The position numbers were made by a program, and so were the translations under genes. From contig NZ_JANHDO010000001.1 of NCBI RefSeq assembly GCF_024494575.1, forward strand, positions 310,001 through 374,000: a DNA stretch of 64,000 nucleotides, given 5' to 3'. Below are positions 55,867 to 64,000 of the stretch, piece by piece. The notes beneath the pieces are model-generated. The model did not search any database. It was not told where the DNA came from and saw only the letters and a program-made list of their open reading frames with translations. The stretch comes from Halorubrum salinum (GTDB lineage Archaea > Halobacteriota > Halobacteria > Halobacteriales > Haloferacaceae). How positions within the stretch are numbered: position 1 is the stretch's first letter; every line of letters starts with the position of its first letter.

Positions 55867-58710
55867 ATGCCAACGGCGGACCGAGAGACGGTGACGGGGC
55901 TCCCGCCGGGGATCGCCGCGGCCCGCGACGAGTTGACCCCGATGCTCTCGCAGTACGCCGACCTGTGTGCCGCCCACGAGGACGCGCTCGTGTTGTTCCA
56001 GGTCGGCGACTTCTACGAGGCGTTCTGCGAGGCCGCAGAGACGGTCGCGCGGGTCTGTGAGGTGACGCTCACGGAGCGTTCCGACTCGACCGGCGACTAC
56101 CCGATGGCCGGGATCCCGATCGACAACGCCGGTCCCTACCTCGAAACGCTGCTCGACGCGGGCTACCGCGTCGCCCTCGGCGATCAGGTGGAAGACGCCG
56201 AACAGGCGTCGGGGCTCGTCGACCGCGCCGTCACGGAAGTGATAACGCCCGGCACGGTCGTCGAGGCGGATCTACTGGAGTCCGGAACGACGAACTACGT
56301 CGCGGCGGTGGCCGGCGAGGTCGGGGAGGCGTCTGCCGCGTCGTCCGGCGACGCCGCGTCGGTCGGCCTCGCCGCCGTCGACGTCTCGACCGGCGAGTGT
56401 CTCGTCACCGCTGGGGACCCGGAGACGATAGCCGGGGAGCTGGAGCGCATCGCGCCGGCGGAACTCATTGTCGGCCCCGACGCGCCCGCGTTCGAGCCCG
56501 CGGACGCAGACCGTGGCTGGACGACGCACGACCACGACCCGGCGACATTCGAGTACCGGGCCGCGACCGAGCGGCTGGAGTCGTACCTCCCCGCGCCGGA
56601 CCGACGGTTCGACGCCGACGCGGCGCTCCGCGCGGCGGGCGCGGTGCTCGCGTACGCCGAGTACACCCAGGGCGACGACGGGCCGCTCTCGTACGTCACC
56701 CGGATCCGGCGGTACGACCCGCGGGACCGGCTCCGGCTCGACGCCGCCGCCCAGCGCAGCCTCGAACTGTTCGAGAACCGCGGGCTGGGCGCGAGCGACA
56801 CCCTGTTCGACGTCCTCGACGAGACGAACTCCGCGCTCGGTCGCCGCTGTCTTGAGCGGTGGCTCCGACGGCCGCTCGTCGACACCGACGCGATCGCCGA
56901 CCGGCACGACGCCGTCGAGGAACTCGCAGACCGCACGCTGGTCCGGGAGGCCGTCGCCGACGCGCTCACCTCCGCGTACGACCTCGAACGGCTCGTCGGC
57001 CGCGTCTCCCGCGGCCGCGCCGACGCCCGCGATCTCCGATCGCTGCACGCCACGCTCGCCGTCGTCCCGGAGTTGAAGGCGGTGCTCGCGGGCGCGTCCG
57101 ACGACGGCGACGCGCCCGCGGGCGATGACGTCGACGCGTCCCCCGACCCCGGTCCGCTCCCCCGGACCGAGCACCTTCGCGACCTCCGCGACCGGCTCGA
57201 CGAACTCGCGGAGGTCCGCGAGCTGATCGACGCGGCGATCGCCGTCGATCCCCCACAGGAGATCACGGAGGGCGGCGTGATACGCGAAGGGTTCGACGCC
57301 GACCTCGACGACCTGCGAGCGACCGAGCGCGAGGGGCGCGAGTGGATCGCGGACCTGGAGGCTCGCGAACGCGAGCGGACGGGGATCGACTCGCTGTCCG
57401 TGGGGCACACGCAGGTCCACGGCTACTACATCGAGGTGACCGACGCCAACCTCGACCGGGTGCCAGAGAACTACCGACGCCGGCAGACGCTGAAGAACAG
57501 CGAGCGGTACGTCACGCCGGAGCTGAAAGAGCGCGAGGAGGAGATCGTCGGTGCCGCGGAGCGCGCGGACGCCGCGGAGTACGAGCTGTTCGTCGACGTC
57601 CGCGAGCGCGTCGCGAGTGAGACCGAGCGGATCCAGGCGCTCGCGGACGCGCTCGCCGAGGTCGACGCGCTCGCCTCGCTGGCGACCGTCGCCGTCGAGA
57701 ACGACTACGCCCGCCCCGAGGTCGTCGACGACTCCGACGCCGGCGTCGCGATCGAGGGCGGCAGACACCCGGTCGTCGAGCGCGCCGAGGCGTCGTTCGT
57801 CCCGAACGACGCGACCCTTCCTCGGGGGTCTGCCACCCTGATAACCGGACCGAACATGAGCGGGAAATCGACGTACATGCGGTCCGTCGCGCTCGCGGTC
57901 GTGCTCGCGCAGACGGGCTCGTTCGTCCCCGCGCAAGCGGCCGAACTGCCCGTGTTCGACCGCCTGTTCACCCGCGTGGGTGCCTCGGACGACATCGCCG
58001 GCGGCCAGTCGACGTTCATGCGCGAGATGAGCGAGCTGACGGAGATCCTCCACGACGCGGGGCCGGACTCGCTCGTCCTCTTAGACGAGGTGGGTCGCGG
58101 CACCGCGACCACCGACGGCCGCGCCATCGCCCGCGCGGCCGTCGAGTTCGTCCACGACGAGCTCGGCGCGACGACGCTGTTCGCGACTCATTACCACGAG
58201 CTCACCGACATCGCGGACCGACGCGACCGCGTCCGCAACCTCCACTTCGCCGCCACCCGCGAGGACGGCGACGTGACGTTCCTCCACCGGATCGTCCCCG
58301 GCGTCTCCTCGTCGTCGTACGGCGTCGAAGTCGCCGAGCTCGCGGGCGTTCCCGCTCCGGTCGTCGAGCGGGCCCGATCGATCGTGGCCCGCGACGGAAA
58401 CGGCCAGCGGCCCGCAGACACGCCGGACGCCTCTCTCGACGAGTTCGTCTCTGAGAACGCCGCCGAGGCCACTGCCGCCGAGGCCACTGCCGCCGATGCG
58501 AACCCCACAGAACGCGGCGACGAGGGCCGGGACCGGCCCGGAGAGCCTCCGAACGCCGGAGACGAGAGCACGGACGTTGCCGGGGAGAACCCGGGTCTCG
58601 TCGCCGACCTCCGCGATCTCGACATCGCGCGCATGACACCGGTCGAGGCGTTGAACGCCCTACACGACCTTCAGTCCCGAGCCGATGGCGGCGAACGCAA
58701 TGACGGGTGA
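55867..58710 (+). CDS. mutS: DNA mismatch repair protein MutS
   Basis: A 947-residue bacterial-type MutS1. The mismatch-recognition domain has the Phe-x-Glu motif within [23 protein letters not shown] (about residues 43-65). Connector, core and clamp domains follow, with [16 protein letters not shown] and [18 protein letters not shown]. The ATPase has Walker [31 protein letters not shown] (about 660-690), the [14 protein letters not shown] signature, Walker [17 protein letters not shown] and the ATHYHELT switch. After the ATPase a repetitive acidic linker (about 855-910) leads to a short conserved C-terminal helix ([22 protein letters not shown]), the tetramerisation or clamp-binding region. 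Overlaps mutL by 26 nt. Confidence 0.96.
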   Translation: MPTADRETVTGLPPGIAAARDELTPMLSQYADLCAAHEDALVLFQVGDFYEAFCEAAETVARVCEVTLTERSDSTGDYPMAGIPIDNAGPYLETLLDAGYRVALGDQVEDAEQASGLVDRAVTEVITPGTVVEADLLESGTTNYVAAVAGEVGEASAASSGDAASVGLAAVDVSTGECLVTAGDPETIAGELERIAPAELIVGPDAPAFEPADADRGWTTHDHDPATFEYRAATERLESYLPAPDRRFDADAALRAAGAVLAYAEYTQGDDGPLSYVTRIRRYDPRDRLRLDAAAQRSLELFENRGLGASDTLFDVLDETNSALGRRCLERWLRRPLVDTDAIADRHDAVEELADRTLVREAVADALTSAYDLERLVGRVSRGRADARDLRSLHATLAVVPELKAVLAGASDDGDAPAGDDVDASPDPGPLPRTEHLRDLRDRLDELAEVRELIDAAIAVDPPQEITEGGVIREGFDADLDDLRATEREGREWIADLEARERERTGIDSLSVGHTQVHGYYIEVTDANLDRVPENYRRRQTLKNSERYVTPELKEREEEIVGAAERADAAEYELFVDVRERVASETERIQALADALAEVDALASLATVAVENDYARPEVVDDSDAGVAIEGGRHPVVERAEASFVPNDATLPRGSATLITGPNMSGKSTYMRSVALAVVLAQTGSFVPAQAAELPVFDRLFTRVGASDDIAGGQSTFMREMSELTEILHDAGPDSLVLLDEVGRGTATTDGRAIARAAVEFVHDELGATTLFATHYHELTDIADRRDRVRNLHFAATREDGDVTFLHRIVPGVSSSSYGVEVAELAGVPAPVVERARSIVARDGNGQRPADTPDASLDEFVSENAAEATAAEATAADANPTERGDEGRDRPGEPPNAGDESTDVAGENPGLVADLRDLDIARMTPVEALNALHDLQSRADGGERNDG
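58457..58499 (+). repeat. 15-bp tandem repeat in the MutS linker
   Basis: GCCGAGGCCACTGCC recurs head to tail (58460-58474 and 58475-58489), followed by a decayed copy. It encodes AEATA blocks in the linker between the ATPase and the C-terminal helix. Confidence 0.55.
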
Positions 58711-60442
58711 GGACGTCGAGGTCGACTCGGACGCGCCGGCGGTCCGCCGGCTCGATCCGGCCACGGTCGACCGGATCGCGGCCGGGGAAGTCGTCACTCG
58801 CCCGGCCCGCGTCGTCGGCGAGCTGATAGACAACGCGCTCGACGCCGACGCGTCTCGCGTCGAGATCGCGGTCGCGGGCGACGGAACCGACCGGATCCGA
58901 GTCGCTGACGACGGCCGCGGGATGAGTCGGCCGGACGCTCGGCGGGCGATCGAACGTCACGCGACGAGCAAGCTCGCGCCCGACGGCGAGGTCGTCGGCG
59001 TCGACTCGCTCGGCTTCCGGGGCGAGGCGCTGGCGGCGGTAGCCGACGCCGCGAGGCTCGAACTCGTCACGAGTGACGGCGGCGCGGTCGGTACGCGGAT
59101 CGTGGCCGACGGGACAGACCGCTCGGGGACGGACACTGGATCGGACGACTCCACCCCGACCGTCTCGGACGCCGGCCGCGCTCGGGGCACCACCGTCGTC
59201 GTCGAGGACCTGTTCGCGACTCGCCCCGCGCGCCGCGAGTCGCTCGCGGGAGCGGCCGCCGAGTTCTCGCGGATCTCTTCGCTCGTCGCCGAATACGCGC
59301 TCGCGAATCCCGCGGTCGCGTTCACGCTCGATCACGACGGCTCGCGGACGCTGTCGACGCCGGGGTCCGGAGTCACCGACGCGCTGCTCGGCGTGTACGA
59401 CCGACGGACGGCGAGCCGGTCGACGGAACTCGACGCGAGCGCCGACATCGACCCGGGAAGCGGGGACGGTTCCGTCTCTGTCGGGATAGCCGGCGTCCTC
59501 GCGTACCCCTCGATCACCCGCGCCTCGCGCGACCACGTCCGGGTCTCGGTGAACGGCCGTCCCGTCCGTAACGACCGCCTCGCGGCCGCGGTCCGCGCGG
59601 GATACGGTCGGCTCCTCTCTGACGACAGCGAGCCCGTCGCCGCGGTCGACGTGACGGTCCCGCCCGCCCGCGTCGACCCGAACGTTCACCCCGCCAAGCG
59701 CGAGGTCGGGCTCCGCGACGCAGATCGGGTCGCCGACGCCGTCGAGACGACCGTCGCCGACGCGCTCACCGGTGCCGACCTCAGACGGCGAGACGGCGTC
59801 GACACGGGGATCGGCTCCGCGCTGGAGCCGGTCGGAGCCGACGACGGTGACCGCCCGGCGGCGTTCGCCGACGCGGAGCCGATCGGAACGTTCCGCGACC
59901 TGTACCTCCTCGTCGAGGCGGGCGACGAACTGCTCGTCGTCGACGGCCACGCCGCCCACGAGCGGGTGAACTACGAGCGGCTCGCTCGGGCGTTCGACGG
60001 CGAGCCCGTCCCGACGGCCTCGCTCGACCCGCCGGCGACGCTCTCGCTGTCGGCCGACGAGGCCGCGGCAGCGGCGGCGCACGCGGGCGCGCTCGACGCG
60101 CTCGGCTTCGAGACGGAGTCGTTCGGCGGCGACACGGTCAGGCTTCGGTCGGTTCCGGCCCCGTTCGGCCGGACGCTCGACGGCGACGGGTTTCGCGAGG
60201 CCCTCGCCGCGCTCGGTGCCGGCGAGCGACCCCGGGACGCCCGAGAGGCGCTGCTCGCGGACCTCGCGTGTCACCCGTCTCTGAAGCGCGGCGATATCGG
60301 TGAACTGAGCCCGGACGCCCAGCGGGCGCTCCTGAACCGGCTCGGCGAGTGTGAGCGGCCGTACGCGTGTCCGCACGGCCGCCCCACCGTCCTCGCCGTC
60401 GACGAAGCGACGTTCGCGGCGGCGTTCGGGCGGGACCGGTGA
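58685..60442 (+). CDS. mutL: DNA mismatch repair protein MutL
   Basis: A 585-residue MutL. The N-terminal GHKL ATPase has [36 protein letters not shown] (split), DDGRGM, the ATP lid HATSKL and [16 protein letters not shown]. The transducer domain has [10 protein letters not shown] and [10 protein letters not shown]. The C-terminal domain carries an endonuclease-like motif [12 protein letters not shown] (residues 420-431), where latent-endonuclease MutL proteins read D-Q-H-A-x2-E-x4-E, together with [11 protein letters not shown] and CPHGRPTVL. The ATG at 58685 lies inside the mutS coding region; an alternative ATG at 58700 would still overlap. Coupled to mutS by a 26-nt overlap. Confidence 0.95.
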   Translation: MAANAMTGEDVEVDSDAPAVRRLDPATVDRIAAGEVVTRPARVVGELIDNALDADASRVEIAVAGDGTDRIRVADDGRGMSRPDARRAIERHATSKLAPDGEVVGVDSLGFRGEALAAVADAARLELVTSDGGAVGTRIVADGTDRSGTDTGSDDSTPTVSDAGRARGTTVVVEDLFATRPARRESLAGAAAEFSRISSLVAEYALANPAVAFTLDHDGSRTLSTPGSGVTDALLGVYDRRTASRSTELDASADIDPGSGDGSVSVGIAGVLAYPSITRASRDHVRVSVNGRPVRNDRLAAAVRAGYGRLLSDDSEPVAAVDVTVPPARVDPNVHPAKREVGLRDADRVADAVETTVADALTGADLRRRDGVDTGIGSALEPVGADDGDRPAAFADAEPIGTFRDLYLLVEAGDELLVVDGHAAHERVNYERLARAFDGEPVPTASLDPPATLSLSADEAAAAAAHAGALDALGFETESFGGDTVRLRSVPAPFGRTLDGDGFREALAALGAGERPRDAREALLADLACHPSLKRGDIGELSPDAQRALLNRLGECERPYACPHGRPTVLAVDEATFAAAFGRDR

Positions 60443-60523
60443 GGCCGGTCAGCCGTCGCGGCGTCTCCGCGTCCGCCCCGTCGGCCTCGGAGTCGACAGC
60501 GAGATCGTCGCCGCGATACGCCC

Positions 60524-62167
60524 TCACTTTTCGATCCACAGGTCGGCCTCGGCGGCGGCCTCGGGACCCGGTGCACGTACCTCGAAGCACGCGCCGTCTA
60601 CTTCGTCGCCCGCGTCCGGAGCGCGCTCGCCGTCCACGCCGGTGTCCTCGCGTGCGACGTCTCCCATATCGACCGCGTCGTCTCGGAGCGTGACCTCCCA
60701 GCCGTGTGACTCCACTATCTCTCGGACGATGTCGAGTCCGTATCCGGTCCCGTCCTCTCGGGTGGTGACGCCCGGCTCGAACACGCGCTCGCGGTGCGCG
60801 GGATCGACTCCCGGACCGTCGTCCGCGACGAGAAAGCCCGACTCGGTCGCGGCCACGGCGACCGTGAGGTCGGTTGGGGCCGCCGAGCCGTCCTGTGTTC
60901 CGTGCTCGATGCAGTTCCGGAACAGGTTCTCGAACGCCTGTCGCAGCCGCCCGCGGTCGCCCCTGACGCGCGCGTCCGCGTCGACGAGCAGGGTCGCGTC
61001 GGGGCTCCCGGCCGTTCCCCACGCGTCGCGGACCACGCCGTCGAGTGTGAACTCGGTCGGCTCGTCGATCCCCGACCCCTGCCGCGCGAGCGTCAACAGC
61101 TCGGTGACGAGCTGGTCGATCCGGTCGACCGCGCGCTCGCCGCGAGCGAGCGGCGTCGTGTCGTCTTTGAGCCGAGCCATCTCCATCGACGCGCGGATCA
61201 CGGACAGCGGGTTGCGCAGGTCGTGTGAGACGATGCTCGCGAACCGATCGAGGCGCTCGTTGCGGTCGGTGAGACGCCGTTCGCGGGCCTTCCGGTCGCT
61301 GACGTCTCGGGAGTTGAGGAGCAGCCGCCCCCCGACGTCGTCGCCGGGGAGCGACCGCGTCTGCGACTCCAACCAGACCCAGTCGCCGTCGGCGGTGCGG
61401 TACCGGTACTCGAGCGTCGGGGCCGCGTCCGGGTCCGAGAGCGCGTGGTAGAACCGCTCCGTCACGCGCTCGCGGTCGTCGGGATGAACGTACCCGAGCG
61501 GCGACCGCCCGACGGTCGACCCCTGTTCGTACCCGAGCACCTCCTCTACCGACGGACTCTCGTACCTGACGCGGCCGTCTCCGTCGACGACGGTCACGAG
61601 ATCGGTACCGTACTCCAGAAACTGTCGGAACCGTTCCGGAAACGCCCTGTCGACGTCGACGCGACGCGCGGTCACGACGCGGCCGCCGAACTCGGGAGCC
61701 AGCTTCTCGTCGACGACCGACTCGACCCAAACGAACCCGCCATTCGCGTGTCGGATCCGATGGGTGACGGTCCGGTCGGTCGCGACGGCGGAGAGCGCGT
61801 CCGCGACGCCGTCGCGATCGTTCGGATGCACGTACTCCAGCAGGTCGTCACCGGTCACGGCCTCTCGTCCGACGCCGATGACCCCAGGCATCGACGGCCC
61901 TGCGAACAGCACCTCGCCGTCGACCGCGACAGCCATGACGAACCGGTCGGCGTCCGGAACTATCGCTCCGCCGTCGGCGGTCGACACACGCCCGGTGCGG
62001 TCGCGGTCGACGACCGCTCGTTCGGTGTGGTCTCCCGACCGATGAGAACCGCGGGAACGGGGACGATCGATACCACTACCGGGCCCCACGCCTCGCGCTT
62101 CGTCGATCGGTCGGAAGGTCACGCTTGCGACAGGCTTCGTTCGACGACGCATAAACCCGCACCCCAT
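60524..62167 (-). CDS. PAS-PAS sensor histidine kinase
   Basis: A 547-residue soluble kinase. A poorly conserved basic N-terminus (about residues 1-55) precedes a PAS_3-type domain (about 60-175, VEYVHPNDRDGVADALSAV-like LLEYVHPNDRDGV and GGFVWVESVV). A second PAS_3 domain follows (about 180-300, VLGYEQG, LGYVHPDDRERVTERF, DGDWVWLESQTRSLPGDD). His315 lies in SIVSHDLRNPLSVIRASM. The HATPase has FENLFRNCIEHG, DDGPGVDPAHRERVF and GTGYGLDIVREIVESHGW. The start is uncertain: 62167 and 62152 are both plausible and an in-frame ATG exists at 62281. No response regulator is adjacent. Confidence 0.87.
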   Translation of the reverse strand: MGCGFMRRRTKPVASVTFRPIDEARGVGPGSGIDRPRSRGSHRSGDHTERAVVDRDRTGRVSTADGGAIVPDADRFVMAVAVDGEVLFAGPSMPGVIGVGREAVTGDDLLEYVHPNDRDGVADALSAVATDRTVTHRIRHANGGFVWVESVVDEKLAPEFGGRVVTARRVDVDRAFPERFRQFLEYGTDLVTVVDGDGRVRYESPSVEEVLGYEQGSTVGRSPLGYVHPDDRERVTERFYHALSDPDAAPTLEYRYRTADGDWVWLESQTRSLPGDDVGGRLLLNSRDVSDRKARERRLTDRNERLDRFASIVSHDLRNPLSVIRASMEMARLKDDTTPLARGERAVDRIDQLVTELLTLARQGSGIDEPTEFTLDGVVRDAWGTAGSPDATLLVDADARVRGDRGRLRQAFENLFRNCIEHGTQDGSAAPTDLTVAVAATESGFLVADDGPGVDPAHRERVFEPGVTTREDGTGYGLDIVREIVESHGWEVTLRDDAVDMGDVAREDTGVDGERAPDAGDEVDGACFEVRAPGPEAAAEADLWIEK

Positions 62168-62301
62168 GGAATCAAATTCGATAATCGGAAGCGGTCGGCG
62201 GCGGTGATGTCTCGTCGGTTGCGGGTCTGATACTCTCGGAACACTTGTACATCGCTCCTCTCTGCGATCCGTCCCTGTCACATCTGGGATCGGGAGTCAG
62301 A

Positions 62302-62314
62302 AGCGTTAAACGCT
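62302..62314. promoter_or_regulatory. Palindromic TATA region of tRNA-Arg
   Basis: AGCGTT, A, AACGCT: perfect 6-bp arms centred on the TTAAA that lies 29 nt upstream of the tRNA 5' end. It should be the TBP site of the tRNA promoter. Confidence 0.5.
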
Positions 62315-62336
62315 CTCCGGCGATACCCCGTCGTGA

Positions 62337-62409
62337 GGGCGCGTAGCTCAGTGGACAGAGCACTTGGTTCCGGACCAAGATGCCGCGAGTTCAAATCTCG
62401 TCGCGCCCG
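62337..62409 (+). tRNA. tRNA-Arg(CCG)
   Basis: A 73-nt cloverleaf. The acceptor GGGCGCG (62337-62343) pairs with CGCGCCC (62402-62408), with discriminator G62409. The D stem is GCTC/GAGC (62346-62349 with 62358-62361). The anticodon stem CTTGG/CCAAG encloses loop TTCCGGA with anticodon CCG at 62370-62372, reading CGG (Arg). The T stem GCGAG/CTCGT has loop TTCAAAT. The 3' CCA is not encoded and no intron is present. The TATA-like TTAAA at 62306-62310 is 29 nt upstream. A20 in the D loop, an arginine identity element, is consistent with GTGGACA. Confidence 0.95.
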
Positions 62410-62497
62410 TTTCGTTTCCTAACGAACCGGATCCAATAGCGCTGCGGTTATCGCACGTCGCCTCCGAGACGACCCGACACCGCGCCGGTCGCCGCGT

Positions 62498-62896
62498 TCA
62501 CACCGCGGTCACCCACGCCCGGTAGTCGTCGTCGAGCGCATACACCTCACGGAACGCGCGTTCGATGAACCCGGCCACGCGATTCGCGTCAGACCGCGCG
62601 GTGATCACCGCGTTCGTCCCCTCTGCCTCCTCCGGACTGACGAGTTCGTCGATGCGGAACTCCGGAAACTCGCCGAGCAGCGCCTTCAGTCGCTCCAGTT
62701 CCGCGTCGGTGCAGTCGAGTACCACCTCCGTCCCTGCAAGCTGGATCCACGGCGGAACCTCGCCGCCGTCGGTCCCGTCGCTATCGGGGTCGACGTCGAC
62801 GGTCATCACGTCGCTCGACCGGTTCCGGTGTGCGGCCGCGGCGTCTGCGAACAGCTTCAGCCGCTCCGCCTCGGTCGCGGCGTCGAATCGAGTCAT
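62498..62896 (-). CDS. Conserved-looking protein of unknown function
   Basis: A 132-residue acidic protein. The helical start TRFDAATEAERLKLFADAAAAHRNRSSDV is followed by an Asp-rich turn. Then comes an alpha/beta domain with PPWIQLAGTEVVLDCTDAELERLKALLGEFPEFRIDELVSPEEAEGTNAVITARSDANRVAGFIERAFREVYAL (split). The pattern of strand-helix-strand with an exposed helix-rich end suggests a small ferredoxin-like or ACT-like fold, but I recognise no family. It lies between tRNA-Arg and a coiled-coil gene on the same strand, and its stop is 88 nt from the tRNA 3' end. Confidence 0.72.
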   Translation of the reverse strand: MTRFDAATEAERLKLFADAAAAHRNRSSDVMTVDVDPDSDGTDGGEVPPWIQLAGTEVVLDCTDAELERLKALLGEFPEFRIDELVSPEEAEGTNAVITARSDANRVAGFIERAFREVYALDDDYRAWVTAV

Positions 62897-62969
62897 GCCC
62901 GCCTCTCGGCTCCGACGCGTCTTAAAAAGCGGCCACGCGGGCGACGCCTCGCACGCAATCGGCCGCCGC

Positions 62970-64000
62970 TCACGTCCGTTCCGTCTCCGCGAGCACGTCC
63001 TCGACGATCGACCGCGTCCGTTCCGCCTCTTTCACGCGCTCGTCGACGACGCCGCGCTCGATGAGCGCTACCTCGGCGTCGTCGAGGGCGTCGCGTACCT
63101 CGGCCGCGCGCCGCAGCCGCTCGTAGTCGTCCTCGCGGGCGAGTTCTCGAACCGACCGCAGCGTCGCGACCGTCTCGTCGTCGGCCACCCGCGAGACGAG
63201 CGGGATCAGCTCGTCGATCTCGTAGCCGAGTTCGTCGCCGCCGGCGGGGGGCCAGTCGAGCGTCAGGGGTTCGCCGTCGAGCCGCTCGATGTAGGTCCGG
63301 TGGACCGCGACCGCCGTCCGGAGCGCGCCGGGGTCGTCGACGTAGTGGTCGAGCTTCGAGTTCGAGTAGTCGGCGTACTCTACGAGCGTCGGCAGCGGCT
63401 CCTCGCCCGCCTCGTAGTCGGCGACGTAGTCGGCGAGGTCGGTCGGCGGCACGTCGACGTCGACGAACGGCGTCCCGTCGGCCCTTTCAAGGAAGGCGAA
63501 CACCTCGCGGGCGGACGCCGAGGCGTAAAACGACGCGAACGCCTCGCGCACCGCCTCGTTGTACGCCTCTATCGGCTCGCGGAGGCGGTCGACGTCGACG
63601 TCGAGGTCGGCGTCAGCCATTTCGGCGACCGATCGGAGTTCGTCGAGCCGCGAGTCGAGGTCTTTTTTCGCCGCTTTCGCCTCCTTGCGAGCGATCCGGT
63701 ACGCGTCGACGGCGTCGTCGTACGCGTCGAGGAGGTCGACGTACTCGCCCGCGGGGTCGAGCGCGTCGCGGGCGGCGTCGAAGTCGCCCTCGGAGAGTCG
63801 TTTCTTGTCGACGGCGCCGTCCGCGGCGTCGAACGCGTCGGCCGCGAGCGCCCCGTCGCCGACGTCCACGGCGTCGGCGAACTCGCCGCGGAACTGGACG
63901 TAGGATCCGAAGTCGCCGGTCCCGACCGCGTCCTCCTCGTACTGGTCGAGCACGCGGTGCGCCCGGCGGTAGGCGTCCGCGGCGGCCTCGACCCGCTCCC
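62970..64000 (-). CDS. Coiled-coil protein (DUF7118-like), N-terminus outside the window
   Basis: At least 343 residues; the frame is open to the last base, so the true start is probably beyond 64000, although an internal GTG exists at 63953. The protein is helical and highly acidic. Visible parts are YRRAHRVLDQYEEDAVGTGDF, a coiled coil around DAYRIARKEAKAAKKDLDSRLDELRSV, REVFAFLERADGTPFVDV, LPTLVEYADYSNSKLDHYVDDPGALRTAVAVHRTYIERLD, and a C-terminal coil VKEAERTRSIVEDVLAETE. This resembles a haloarchaeal DUF7118 protein from memory; function is unknown. No membrane segment or enzyme motif is visible. Confidence 0.75.
   Translation of the reverse strand, partial: ERVEAAADAYRRAHRVLDQYEEDAVGTGDFGSYVQFRGEFADAVDVGDGALAADAFDAADGAVDKKRLSEGDFDAARDALDPAGEYVDLLDAYDDAVDAYRIARKEAKAAKKDLDSRLDELRSVAEMADADLDVDVDRLREPIEAYNEAVREAFASFYASASAREVFAFLERADGTPFVDVDVPPTDLADYVADYEAGEEPLPTLVEYADYSNSKLDHYVDDPGALRTAVAVHRTYIERLDGEPLTLDWPPAGGDELGYEIDELIPLVSRVADDETVATLRSVRELAREDDYERLRRAAEVRDALDDAEVALIERGVVDERVKEAERTRSIVEDVLAETERT

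Overview
The window is a stretch of haloarchaeal chromosome. The GC content is very high, the proteins are acidic (rich in Asp and Glu), and many promoters place a TTTATA-like box 25-30 nt upstream of the start codon, as expected for leaderless transcripts. Archaeal markers include ribosomal protein S19e, aIF-1A, TmcA, UPF0179, an archaeal-type HMG-CoA synthase, TrmB regulators, CheF and a ba3-type oxidase. The gene content resembles Halorubrum and relatives, but that genus call is an inference from protein style and not a search result.

Layout. Positions 1-744 hold the end of a PEP carboxylase gene. Positions 745-4410 form a small accessory island with richer AT, containing a frameshifted DUF7344 gene, a HalOD1 gene, two divergent TrmB-type regulators and a transposase remnant spread over three frames. 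Core genes follow: rps19e, HMG-CoA synthase, a pilin-like surface protein, a nucleoside phosphorylase, UPF0179, tmcA, aIF-1A, a methyltransferase, an alpha/beta hydrolase, bolA, fumC, a cytochrome P450 and sucCD. From 19.5 to 35.5 kb lie a receiver-GAF-PAS-GAF histidine kinase, a winged-helix regulator, a tRNA methylthiotransferase, a MutS-like ATPase, larE, the pyrG-guaAb-DUF7126 operon, a PQQ-propeller lipoprotein and hyuAB. From 35.7 to 46 kb lie a PAS kinase, a translationally coupled taxis operon (cheB-cheA-cheR-HEAT-cheF) with divergent cheW, and a three-gene cluster with two RecA-fold proteins. From 46 to 64 kb lie a lipoprotein, glmM-like mutase, a ba3 oxidase operon, a copper-type P-ATPase, pdxS, a membrane J-domain protein, mutS-mutL, a third histidine kinase, tRNA-Arg(CCG), and two genes of unknown function. 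The last gene runs off the window.

How the genes fit together. Fumarase and succinyl-CoA synthetase serve the TCA cycle, PEP carboxylase feeds it, and the ba3 oxidase with its likely copper ATPase forms the respiratory end. The taxis operon, three sensor kinases and the RecA-fold cluster make up a large signalling component. MutS, MutL and the MutS-like ATPase are the repair component.

The main novelty candidate is regulatory. An inverted repeat GTTCTCAC-N2/3-GTGAGAAC sits just upstream of the TATA box of the RecA-fold signalling gene at 44281 and of the ba3 oxidase operon. A degenerate version lies upstream of fumC. I found its half-site GTGAGAAC in the window only at these three intergenic places. 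Further signals are a perfect 11-bp-arm palindrome at the trmB promoter, a 23-bp-period repeat upstream of sucCD and a 43-codon ORF abutting hyuA. No CRISPR array, rRNA, complete insertion sequence or prophage was seen.
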